DNA from: CAWGYQ01 sp963817395
Lineage (GTDB): Bacteria > Acidobacteriota > Vicinamibacteria > Vicinamibacterales > CAVPJW01
Reading direction: 5' to 3'
NCBI GenBank assembly: GCA_963817395.1
Contig: CAWFOC010000003.1
Span: 124,001 to 188,000, forward strand
DNA: 64,000 bases
Part shown: one piece after another, positions 10,114 through 17,737 of the stretch
Numbering within the stretch: the first letter of the stretch is position 1
How the letters are laid out: each line of letters starts with the position of its first letter
Notes under the pieces: model-generated
Seen by the model: only the letters and a program-made list of their open reading frames with translations
What the model was told of the DNA's origin: nothing
Databases searched by the model: none
Made by a program: the position numbers and the translations under genes

Positions 10114-10137
10114 GCCAGGGGGCACGCACGACCGAGC

Positions 10138-10407
10138 TCATTTCTCTGCGACACTTGGCAGAGGCGGCGTCGAAGCGGGAGGTCGCCGATGGCGAGTCCC
10201 CTGCTCGTATGCAAATGCCAGCTTCAAGAGAACCGGTTCGGAAAAGGCGCGCCCCATCAGCTCGAGCCCCACAGGCAGGCCGTCGACCGTGAATCCGGCT
10301 GGCACGGTGATCGCGGGAAATCCCAAGCTTCGAGAGGATCCGAACTGTCGAGCCGACCATCCGTCTAGGGTGAACGCTGCAGTTGAAAGGTGAAGCTCGC
10401 GCTCATC
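10138..10407 (-). pseudogene. Amidase-signature family, C-terminal remnant
   Basis: An open stretch of about 89 codons without a convincing start; an in-frame TAG lies at 10408-10410. The tail reads GFPAITVPAGFTVDGLPVGL and then FSEPVLLKLAFAYEQGTRHR, the conserved C-terminal end of amidase-signature enzymes, which are normally about 450-500 residues. The catalytic Ser-Ser-Lys region is absent. Such amidases commonly accompany nitrile hydratase and turn the amide product into acid. The fragment sits immediately upstream of the nitrile hydratase operon on the same strand and ends against the divergent DUF2723 gene. It is either a decayed gene or a sequence-collapse artefact. Confidence 0.75.
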
Positions 10408-10417
10408 CTAACACCCG

Positions 10418-12808
10418 GTGAGCTATCCTTCGCTCGTGAATCGTCGAGCAGAATTCCATGAGCCAGACTCACCGTCTGTTGACCGCCTCGCGGGCTTGGC
10501 CGTGTCGGCCGTCGCCTTGGCCGCATACCTTCCAACGCTCTACCCGGGGCTGATGGCCTCGGGCGACACCGCCAAATTCCAGTATCTCGGACGCGTGCTC
10601 GGAACGGCACACAACCCCGGGTATCCGCTGTACGTGTTCGTCTCGTACGCGTTCTCGCATGTGCCAATCGGGTCGTTGGCCTTCCGCATGAATCTGCTCT
10701 CCGCGCTGCTCGCGGCCGCGACGGTGGGGGTGGCGTACTTCGTGGCACGCACACTGGGTTGCCGTCGCGCCGCGGCCATCGGCGCTGCCCTGGCTCTCGG
10801 GTGGGGCCGGGTGTTCTGGTCGCAGGCGCTTCGTGCCGAAGTGTACAGCCTCGGCGCCCTGCTTCTGGCTGGCGCGGTGCTCGGTCTCGTCCGCTGGGGT
10901 CGCGACCGAAAACCCCGGCAGCTGTACGCCGCCGCTGTCTGCGTGGCGCTGGCGCTTGGCAACCACCTCACCATCGTGATGGTGGTGCCGGGGATTCTTC
11001 TCTACGTCTTTCTCACCGACGCGCGAGCCGCATTGCGGCCGCAGACGCTTGCGGTCGTCGCCATGATCCTCGCCGTTGGCGTAGCGCAATACGGGTTTAT
11101 CGTGCTGAGAAGCTGGCAGGGTGCGCCCTACGTCGAATCGCGAGCCACCAGCTTCGACGAGCTGATCGACGTGCTGCGCGGTGCGCAGTTCTCGCAGCAC
11201 GTGTTGCCGTTCGACAGCCAGAAACTGTTCGGCGAACGGGCCCCGCGCGTGGCCGACATCGTGCGGGAAGAGCTCCATGTGGCGGGCATCGTGCTGCTCG
11301 CGCTTGGATTGATACGCCTCCCTCGAAGAGACACCGTCCTGCTGGGTGTCGGTTCACTCGGCGTCCTGGTCTTCGCGCTCAACTACGACGTGCCCGACCT
11401 CGCGGTATTCCTCATCCCGGTCTTCGTGCTCTGCTCGCCGGCCATCGGCGTCGGCCTGAAAACGGTGGGAGCCCTTGCAGAGCGACTTGTTTCGTCTGTG
11501 CCCGTGTCCGTGGCCACCGCTGCCTGTCTTCCGGCGCTGTTGCTCGTCACGAACTATCGTGCCAACGACCACCATCGCCGCACGTTCGAGATCAGCTACT
11601 TCCGCGCGCTCTTCGAGAGCGTGCCCGAGCGTGCAGCAATTGTTCTGGAGGAGTACGCAGTCGACCAGATGGTGCTCTACAAACTGGCGGGCGAAAGAGC
11701 CGCGGGCGCCCGCGACATCAGGCTCGTGAATCGGGATCGGAAGCGCCTCACCGATCTCTCAGACCAGGGTTATGCCATCTACGTCTTCGGCAAAGCCCGG
11801 AACGAACTCGTCTCCCATGGGTTCACCTTCGAGCCCGTCGGCCTGATGGACGGCGCGCGGCCGATCGACATGGGACCACTGCCCCTTTTCCGTCTGCGGG
11901 CGATTGCGGCCTGCGCGGATGTGGGTAACCTCGGCTGGACCGATGTGACAGAAACGGCCGGCGCAGGCGGCGGTCGTCTCGCGGTCCGGATCGACAACTA
12001 TCGACCGTTTGACGCGGACATCGTCGTGTACGGGCTTGCGCTGGCGCGCCCGGACGTACGGATACTGGCCGCGGCGGGAGGGCGCCCGAAAGTCGACGCA
12101 CGAGTGTTCGCGCTGGACGCGGACGACGACCGGCAGACGCTGCTCGACGCGTTGCGCTCCGACGCCGCGACGCTCGACACAGGGCCTGGCAAGTTCGTGT
12201 CGCGCGTCAACGTGCGTGTGAACGACGGTGGGCAGGCGGCAAGTTTCATGCTGGATCTCGGCGCCTCGCCCCTGACCACGATGATTCGGGCAAAGGTCGA
12301 TCTGAACAATCCCAGTCGTGCCAATCTCTGTCCGGATCCGCTTTACGGGGCCGAGCTCTTCGCGAACGGGCGGCCGACGAGCGGCGCCATTCCGCTTGGC
12401 CCGGAAGGCCGCCTGTATCTCCGCGAGGGATGGCACGAGCCCGAGGGCGCGCCCGCCTACTTCAGGTGGACCTCGGCGCCGGCCGCAACACTCCTCGTGC
12501 CCATCGCAAAGTCGGGGGACATTCGCTTGTCGCTGGAGGCGGAGCCGTTCTCGTATCCGGGGCGACCCGTGAACACGACAATCGCGATGAGCGTGAACGG
12601 CCGCCTGCTGCAGGCTCGCATGCTCGGTCGAGGGTGGCGTGCCTACGAGTGGCTCGTTCCGGCGTCGGCCTGGGCAGCCGGCCTCAACGAGCTGGTCATT
12701 CGAGCACCGGAGGTTCAGAGTCCCGCCAGCACCGGCGTCGGCACGGATCCAAGGGCCCTCGGCGTCGCCGTGCGCAGCATCACCTTGCATCTCGCGTCCG
12801 AGCCATAA
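10418..12808 (+). CDS. DUF2723 (TMEM260-type) membrane O-mannosyltransferase-like protein
   Basis: 796 residues from a GTG start. The N-terminal half has about ten membrane segments with DUF2723 marks: SGDTAKFQYLGRVLGTAHNP and GYPLYVFVSYAFSHVP in the first outer loop, where the Asp is the likely catalytic residue of a GT-C fold, and ALGNHLTIVMVVPG. The C-terminal half, from about residue 470, is soluble, probably periplasmic and beta-rich. Relatives include the TMEM260 protein O-mannosyltransferases. The likely role is transfer of a sugar from a lipid carrier to protein or glycan outside the membrane; donor and acceptor are unknown. A strong terminator follows. Confidence 0.8.
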   Translation: MSYPSLVNRRAEFHEPDSPSVDRLAGLAVSAVALAAYLPTLYPGLMASGDTAKFQYLGRVLGTAHNPGYPLYVFVSYAFSHVPIGSLAFRMNLLSALLAAATVGVAYFVARTLGCRRAAAIGAALALGWGRVFWSQALRAEVYSLGALLLAGAVLGLVRWGRDRKPRQLYAAAVCVALALGNHLTIVMVVPGILLYVFLTDARAALRPQTLAVVAMILAVGVAQYGFIVLRSWQGAPYVESRATSFDELIDVLRGAQFSQHVLPFDSQKLFGERAPRVADIVREELHVAGIVLLALGLIRLPRRDTVLLGVGSLGVLVFALNYDVPDLAVFLIPVFVLCSPAIGVGLKTVGALAERLVSSVPVSVATAACLPALLLVTNYRANDHHRRTFEISYFRALFESVPERAAIVLEEYAVDQMVLYKLAGERAAGARDIRLVNRDRKRLTDLSDQGYAIYVFGKARNELVSHGFTFEPVGLMDGARPIDMGPLPLFRLRAIAACADVGNLGWTDVTETAGAGGGRLAVRIDNYRPFDADIVVYGLALARPDVRILAAAGGRPKVDARVFALDADDDRQTLLDALRSDAATLDTGPGKFVSRVNVRVNDGGQAASFMLDLGASPLTTMIRAKVDLNNPSRANLCPDPLYGAELFANGRPTSGAIPLGPEGRLYLREGWHEPEGAPAYFRWTSAPAATLLVPIAKSGDIRLSLEAEPFSYPGRPVNTTIAMSVNGRLLQARMLGRGWRAYEWLVPASAWAAGLNELVIRAPEVQSPASTGVGTDPRALGVAVRSITLHLASEP

Positions 12809-12907
12809 GAGGTGGACGCCGCGCAGCGGGCCACTGTGATAGAGTTTTGGCATATGCAATCTGCACGCGCCCGAAGCGCCATGCATTTCGGCAGCGCCTG
12901 AATCCAG

Positions 12908-12934
12908 GGCCCCGTCCGCGGGGCCTTTTTTTTT
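12908..12934 (+). terminator. Rho-independent terminator
   Basis: GGCCCCG (12908-12914) and CGGGGCC (12919-12925) form a 7-bp GC stem around TCCG, followed by nine T residues (12926-12934). It closes the DUF2723 transcript about 100 nt after its stop. The upstream bases 12809-12907 hold another weak hairpin (CCGAA/TTCGG at 12871-12891) and no gene. Confidence 0.9.
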
Positions 12935-12949
12935 GCTGGTTGACCCTGC

Positions 12950-13696
12950 ATGAATCCCGATCTCGAACGTCTGATCCGTCTGCAGCAGCTCTACCTTGAA
13001 GCCGACGATGCCCGACGGCGCATTGGGGAAATGCCGTCGCGATCCGAAGCGCTCGAAGCGCGCATCGAGGCGGCGCGCGCCGCCGTCGAAGCGGCGAAGG
13101 CCGGGCTGGGCGACAGCCAGACCGCCAGGCGAGCCATCGAAAAGGACCTGGCCACCGTTCAGAGCCGCCTCGCGAAGTTCAAGGATCAGCTGATGGAGGT
13201 CAAGACCAACCGCGAATACCAGGCGATGCAGAAGGAGATCGAGGTCGCGCAGCACGAGGTCGCCACTTTCGAGGACCGAGTGCTCGAACGAATGCTCGAG
13301 AGCGACGAGCTGAGCGCCGCCGTCAAGCAGGCCGAAGCCACACTGAGCAAGGAGAGCTCGGCCGTGGCCGCCGAACGGGCGGCGCTTGAGACGGAGCGTG
13401 CCGAGCTCGAAGCGGCGCTCGAGCAGAACTCCCGCCACCGCGCGCTGATCGTGCCTGACATCACCCCGGACGCGCTGGCCACCTTCGAGCTGCTGACACG
13501 CGGCCGCAAGGGCGTTGCGATGGCCGAAGCCAGAAACGGCATGTGCACGATCTGCCACGTGCGCCTTCGGCCGCAGCTGTTCAACGAGGTCCGCCTCAAC
13601 GACCGCCTGATCCGCTGCGACAGCTGTCAGCGCATCCTCTACTTCGTGAGCGCGCCGCCCGGCAATCTCGCGTCATCCGCCGGCGCGCAGCCGTAG
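12950..13696 (+). CDS. Zinc-ribbon coiled-coil protein (C4-type, DUF164 family)
   Basis: 248 residues. Residues 1-175 are a long charged coiled coil with the conserved KTNREYQAMQKEIE. The C-terminus is a C4 zinc ribbon (CTICHVRLRPQ and RCDSCQRILYF). The family is widespread and often sits by RNase H-like and Nif3-like genes. It is thought to bind nucleic acid or act as a scaffold, but no reaction is established. It starts just after the terminator and is followed 13 nt later by an RNase H-like gene, so these two probably form an operon. Confidence 0.9.
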   Translation: MNPDLERLIRLQQLYLEADDARRRIGEMPSRSEALEARIEAARAAVEAAKAGLGDSQTARRAIEKDLATVQSRLAKFKDQLMEVKTNREYQAMQKEIEVAQHEVATFEDRVLERMLESDELSAAVKQAEATLSKESSAVAAERAALETERAELEAALEQNSRHRALIVPDITPDALATFELLTRGRKGVAMAEARNGMCTICHVRLRPQLFNEVRLNDRLIRCDSCQRILYFVSAPPGNLASSAGAQP

Positions 13697-13709
13697 TCCG
13701 GGCGGACCG

Positions 13710-14111
13710 TTGATCGTCGCCTACATCGACGGTGGAGCGCGCGGCAATCCGGGACCGGCCGGATACGGCGTCCGCATCGAGGACGGTCGCGGCGGTCTCG
13801 TCGCCGAGTTCGGCGCCGCCATCGGGCACGCCACCAACAACGTCGCGGAGTACCAGGGCCTGCTGGCCGCGCTCCGGTATGCGATCGAGCACGGCCACCC
13901 ATCCGTCACAATCCGATCGGATTCCCTGCTGCTCGTGCAGCAGATGCTCGACGCCTTCAAGGTGCGCCATGCAGGGCTGCAGCTCCTTCACCGCGAAGCG
14001 AAGCAGCTGGTGTCACAACTCGAGTCGGTGAAGTTCGAGCACGTGCGCCGGGAAGAGAATGCGGAGGCCGATCGTCTGGCCAATCGTGCGATGGACGACG
14101 CGCGTGGATGA
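13710..14111 (+). CDS. Ribonuclease HI-like protein
   Basis: 133 residues from a TTG start. The RNase H fold is clear: IVAYIDGGARGNPGPAGYG (first catalytic Asp), NNVAEYQGLLAAL (Glu), TIRSDSLLLVQQM (Asp) and EENAEADRLANRA (last Asp). All four acidic catalytic positions are present, so it should cut RNA in RNA/DNA hybrids. It is of the short form that follows DUF164 zinc-ribbon genes in many bacteria. Its stop lies 4 nt from the stop of the convergent pgeF. Confidence 0.88.
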   Translation: MIVAYIDGGARGNPGPAGYGVRIEDGRGGLVAEFGAAIGHATNNVAEYQGLLAALRYAIEHGHPSVTIRSDSLLLVQQMLDAFKVRHAGLQLLHREAKQLVSQLESVKFEHVRREENAEADRLANRAMDDARG

Positions 14112-14115
14112 AGGC

Positions 14116-14880
14116 TTATCGGGATCGGAGGCGTATGACGCCGGCCATCCGTCCCGCGCCGGCGCCGTCCCGCCGGTACGAATAAAAGAGCGAGGGTTCG
14201 CAAGCCGTGCACAGCCTCGCGATGTGAACGGCGGCAGCCGGCACGCCGGCGGCGACCAGCTGATCGTGGACGGCGGCCCACAGATCCAGCCTCGGTCTGC
14301 TCGCGCCGTCCCGAATGAACCATGGCTGGCGCCTTGTGGAGTCGTACCCCGCACGGGCATAGGCGAGCTCGACCTCCTCGCCCACCTGGTAGCAGCAGGG
14401 TCCGATGGACGGACCGATTCCCGCAACCAGTCGACCGGCGGGCACGCCGAACTGCGCGTCCAGCACGCCAAGGGCGGAAATGACCACGCCAGCCACGATG
14501 CCCCGCCAGCCCGCGTGCACGGCCGCCACCGCGTGCCCCTCTTTGTCGGCAACGAGCACCGGCACGCAGTCGGCCACCTGGACGGCCAGCGCTACCGACG
14601 GATCGTCGGTCACAACCGCATCAGCGGTCGGCCGGCCCGCCGCAGCGCCGGATCCTCGGCGGCTCACATGGACGGCGGCGCCATGCACCTGGACGAGTCG
14701 GACGAGATGATCGCGATCCACTCCGCAGGCTTCCGCGAGAGCGTCCCAGCCCGCCGAGGTTTCTTCCTTGGTCCCGGCGAGCGAGAGGTCGCGCGTGGTG
14801 AACCAGGCGTCGGCCATCGGGGCGAGAGTCGGGGCACGAAGCACCCTTCCGAGAGGTCCGTGTACCCATGAAAATTCCAC
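14116..14880 (-). CDS. pgeF: Peptidoglycan editing factor PgeF (laccase-domain / YfiH family)
   Basis: 254 residues from GTG at 14880, chosen because AGGAGG stands 6 nt upstream (14887-14892); the ATG at 14907 has no ribosome site. Family marks are VQVADCVPVLVADKEGHAV, AVHAGWRGIVAGV, GPSIGPCCYQVGEEV and ARLCTACEPSLFYSYRRDG, with the His and Cys ligands of the zinc/copper site. In E. coli PgeF removes wrongly loaded L-Ser from peptidoglycan precursors; relatives also have purine nucleoside phosphorylase activity. Convergent with the RNase H-like gene and divergent from acpS. Confidence 0.9.
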   Translation of the reverse strand: MEFSWVHGPLGRVLRAPTLAPMADAWFTTRDLSLAGTKEETSAGWDALAEACGVDRDHLVRLVQVHGAAVHVSRRGSGAAAGRPTADAVVTDDPSVALAVQVADCVPVLVADKEGHAVAAVHAGWRGIVAGVVISALGVLDAQFGVPAGRLVAGIGPSIGPCCYQVGEEVELAYARAGYDSTRRQPWFIRDGASRPRLDLWAAVHDQLVAAGVPAAAVHIARLCTACEPSLFYSYRRDGAGAGRMAGVIRLRSR

Positions 14881-14905
14881 CGCTCGCCTCCTCTCCGATT
14901 CTTTC

Positions 14906-15295
14906 ATGACCATCGTCGGCATCGGCATCGACGCCACGGATATTTCTCGCATCGAGGCGGCCATCGCCCGCTTCGGCGATCGGTTTCTCCGCCGTGTGTT
15001 CACGTCCGGCGAGATTGTCTATTGTTCGAGCCGGCGCAATCCCGCCCCGCATTATGCCGGCCGTTTCGCGGCCAAAGAGGCCGCGATGAAGGCGCTCGGC
15101 ACCGGTCACTCGGCGGGCGTGATCTGGCGCGACGTCGAGGTCGTCCGGCATGGAGGGCCCCCGCAACTGCGGTTTCACGGGGCGGCGGCCCGCCGCTACG
15201 CTTCCATGCAGGCGACCCGGGCGCTCGTGACCATCACACATTCCGAACATCTCGCCCTCGCACAAGTGGTTCTGCTCTCGACTCCCGGTCTCTAA
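14906..15295 (+). CDS. acpS: Holo-[acyl-carrier-protein] synthase AcpS
   Basis: 129 residues, normal length. It transfers phosphopantetheine from CoA to acyl carrier protein. Motifs: TIVGIGIDATDISRIEAAIA at the N-terminus (the Mg-binding Asp in GIGID) and GRFAAKEAAMKALGTG (Glu of the second metal ligand). No clear ribosome site precedes the ATG. The upstream region is shared with the 5' end of pgeF, only 25 nt away on the other strand. Confidence 0.95.
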   Translation: MTIVGIGIDATDISRIEAAIARFGDRFLRRVFTSGEIVYCSSRRNPAPHYAGRFAAKEAAMKALGTGHSAGVIWRDVEVVRHGGPPQLRFHGAAARRYASMQATRALVTITHSEHLALAQVVLLSTPGL

Positions 15296-15492
15296 GGCGC
15301 AACCACGGTAGTCACCGCCGACGGTTGAGAGCTGTCCGCTTCTCTGCCCGGTCAGAGCCGCGAATTTAGCCGTTCTCTGCCAACGAGTTCGGCGGCCGCC
15401 TCTGGACGCTCGCACGCGGCCCGCTCGTTGCTCACCGCAGTGTGGCAGCGCTCTGAAGCTACCCAGAAACCCTCAGGAAAGGGAGTTGGCTC

Positions 15493-15795
15493 ATGACGGT
15501 CAAGATTGCGCCAAACGAAAAAGGCAACCCCCCCGGCAAGCTCGCGGATGCCGAGCTGCATTTCACCGATGGACCGCTCGAGGGACTCAGGCTCATTGGC
15601 TTTGGCATCTGGGAGCGTCGTGGCGGCTCGGGACGCAACGTCACGTTCCCCGCGCGGCAGTACTCCGTCAACGGCGAGCGCCGCAGCTTTGCGCTGCTTC
15701 GTCCCATCGAGGACGCGACGGCGCAGGAGCGCGTACGAGAACTCATCCTGCAAGCGTTTCAGGAGTTCGAGGCGCAGATGGCCGTCGCCGAGTAG
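15493..15795 (+). CDS. Small protein of unknown function
   Basis: 100 residues, soluble, with an alternating beta/alpha look: a strand-rich N-terminal part (ELHFTDGPLEGLRLIGFGIW), a central RNVTFPARQYSVNGERRSFA, and a C-terminal amphipathic helix (RVRELILQAFQEFEAQ). The layout weakly recalls SpoVG-type nucleic-acid-binding proteins, but I do not recognise it and make no functional claim. A good ribosome site (AAGGGAG) precedes the ATG. The gap 15296-15492 contains no other gene and no clear promoter. Confidence 0.7.
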   Translation: MTVKIAPNEKGNPPGKLADAELHFTDGPLEGLRLIGFGIWERRGGSGRNVTFPARQYSVNGERRSFALLRPIEDATAQERVRELILQAFQEFEAQMAVAE

Positions 15796-15839
15796 ACGGC
15801 CCGCCGAACACCCGGCCAGGTGCGCGGCCCTCGACCCCG

Positions 15840-17582
15840 TCAGGTCAGGACTGGAAGCAGGCTCTGATTCTCGGCGTGTCGCTTGGGAGGCAGGGTCCAC
15901 TCGGCGCGGAGCGACTTGTCGAACTCGGAGCGGAAGAACGACGCCTTCATGCCGCCGTCGATGATGTCCCACGGCAGCACCGCGTCTTCGCTCCGGTCCC
16001 GGAAGATGTAGCTGTCGGCGTCTACCCCCGTGTCGGCAACGGCCCGGCGCCAGTCCCCTCCGTTTTCCTCGGCCGCGACAATCGCGGGCGCGACGCGGCG
16101 ATCGCCCAGCGAGAGCAGCGCCTGGTAGTACGAATGCCGCTCGGACTTGATACTGAAGTACACGTTGTCGATATCGGCCATCAGGCGTCGCAGCGTCTGA
16201 ATCTTGCGCTCCACGAGATCGGGACGCTCCATGGGCAACCACTGATACGCCGTGCCGGGTTTGGGCACGAGCGGGTTCACGCTCCCGGCGATGCGCCCGA
16301 CACGGCCGGCACGCCTGGCGTGCTTCATCATCCGGTCGCGGATCTGGACAGTGAGATCGCGGATCTCTACGAGGTCGTCATCGGTCTCGGTTGGCAGCCC
16401 GATCATGAAATACAGCTTGAGGTTCTCGATTCCCTCACTGAAGATCAGCTCGGCCCGGTCCAGAATCTCGTCGTTGGTCACGGTCTTGTTGATGACGCGG
16501 CGGAGCCGATCAGACCCGGTCTCGGGTGCGATGGTCAGCGTGCGCTCGCCGCTCGAGCGCAGCAGCTTCACGATGGTCGGCGTGAGGTCGTCGAGCCGAA
16601 GCGACGCCGGGCTGATCGAGTAGCCCATCCCGGCAAGCCGGCCGAGAATCTCCTCGATGTCCGGGTGATCGCAGAGCGCGATCGACACGAGCCCTACACG
16701 GCTCGAATGGCGACGTGCCGCGGCTGCCTGCTCCAGAATGCGTGCCGTCGGAAACGCGCGCACCGGCAGGTAGTTGTAGCCCGCCCAGCAGAACCGGCAC
16801 AAATTGGCGCAGCCGCGCACAATCTCGATGAGGAAGCGCGACCCGAACTCCGTGTCGGGCGTGAAGATCGACGTGCTCGGCGGGTCGACGGTCTCGTTCA
16901 CGGGCTGCGCTGCCTTGCGAACCGGGACCGGCGCTGCCGAATCGGTTGCGACGTATCTCGCGATGCGGCCCGCGGCGTCGTACTCCACTTCGTACAGCGA
17001 CGGCACATAGAAGCCGCGGCTCGTGCTCAGTCGCCGACACAGTTCGTCGCGACTCGAGCTTTCCCGGACGGCCACGGCCATGGCGGGAATCAAAACCTCC
17101 CCTTCGCCGGCTGCAACGACATCTGCGAACAGCGCCAGCGGTTCGGGATTGACGAACGTGACGGCGCCCCCGATGACCACCAGCGGATGCCGCAGGGTCC
17201 GTTCCGACGCGTACAGCGGCATCCCGGCCAGCCGCAGCATCGTCAACACGTTGGTGTAGTCCCATTCGAACGACACCGAGAACGCCAGCACGTCGAAGTC
17301 GCCCACGCTCGTCTGCGACTCCAGCGTCACGAGCGAGGCGCCCGCTCCCCGCCGGGAGGCCAGCTCCTGTTTGGGCGGCAGGAAGACACGCTCGCACACG
17401 ATGTCGGGCTCGGCGTTGAACAGACGATACGCGGTCTGAAAGCCGAGGTTCGACATGCCCACGAAGTACGTGTTCGGGAACGCCAGGGCGACTCGCAGGC
17501 GGTCCGCGTGCGGCTTGCGGACGTAGCCCACCTCTCGCGAGAGGATCTCGCGCGCGTGCTCACGCTGTGCCCAGCTGCTCAT
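15840..17582 (-). CDS. B12-binding-domain radical SAM protein, TIGR03960-like
   Basis: 580 residues from ATG at 17582; a GTG at 17618 is possible. The N-terminal ~200 residues resemble a cobalamin-binding domain (VGDFDVLAFSVSFEWDYTNV; VIGGAVTFVNPEPLALFADV). The radical SAM core follows with RGCANLCRFCWAGYNYLPVR, a C-x3-C-x2-C cluster motif, then ETGSDRLRRVINK. The family is common in anaerobes, Acidobacteriota and actinobacteria, often near ribonuclease G and ribosomal protein genes. Its reaction is unknown. Here it follows ftsZ on the same strand after a hairpin. Confidence 0.85.
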   Translation of the reverse strand: MSSWAQREHAREILSREVGYVRKPHADRLRVALAFPNTYFVGMSNLGFQTAYRLFNAEPDIVCERVFLPPKQELASRRGAGASLVTLESQTSVGDFDVLAFSVSFEWDYTNVLTMLRLAGMPLYASERTLRHPLVVIGGAVTFVNPEPLALFADVVAAGEGEVLIPAMAVAVRESSSRDELCRRLSTSRGFYVPSLYEVEYDAAGRIARYVATDSAAPVPVRKAAQPVNETVDPPSTSIFTPDTEFGSRFLIEIVRGCANLCRFCWAGYNYLPVRAFPTARILEQAAAARRHSSRVGLVSIALCDHPDIEEILGRLAGMGYSISPASLRLDDLTPTIVKLLRSSGERTLTIAPETGSDRLRRVINKTVTNDEILDRAELIFSEGIENLKLYFMIGLPTETDDDLVEIRDLTVQIRDRMMKHARRAGRVGRIAGSVNPLVPKPGTAYQWLPMERPDLVERKIQTLRRLMADIDNVYFSIKSERHSYYQALLSLGDRRVAPAIVAAEENGGDWRRAVADTGVDADSYIFRDRSEDAVLPWDIIDGGMKASFFRSEFDKSLRAEWTLPPKRHAENQSLLPVLT

Positions 17583-17706
17583 GAGGGACTTGGTGACGGA
17601 CAACGGGCGGACGAACACTGGCGAGCCGGTCAGGACGCCCAGCTTCAGGCGTCGGCGCTCTCGACTGCCGTGGGTGTTCCTAATCTACCACGACGGCCGG
17701 AACCAC

Positions 17707-17729
17707 GCCCCGGCGCGGGACGCCGGGGC
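17707..17729 (-). terminator. Hairpin after ftsZ
   Basis: GCCCCGGCG (17707-17715) pairs perfectly with CGCCGGGGC (17721-17729) around a 5-nt loop, 8 nt after the ftsZ stop. There is no run of T on either side, so it may be a weak or Rho-aided terminator, or an mRNA 3'-end stabiliser. The rest of 17583-17706 shows nothing further. Confidence 0.55.
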
Positions 17730-17737
17730 CGAAACCA

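Noticed and set aside
10012..10125. ATG at 10125 as the start of the nitrile hydratase alpha subunit
   Set aside because: It lies upstream of the TATAAT at 10108-10113 and would place about 43 extra residues before the Tat motif; no ribosome site precedes it.
7298..10420. tRNA-anchored genomic island carrying the nitrile hydratase genes
   Set aside because: I saw no integrase and no direct repeat of the tRNA 3' end in the window, so placement alone is not enough.
12809..12934. Small RNA ending at the terminator
   Set aside because: The terminator is well explained as the end of the upstream gene, and no convincing promoter was found within the preceding 100 bp.
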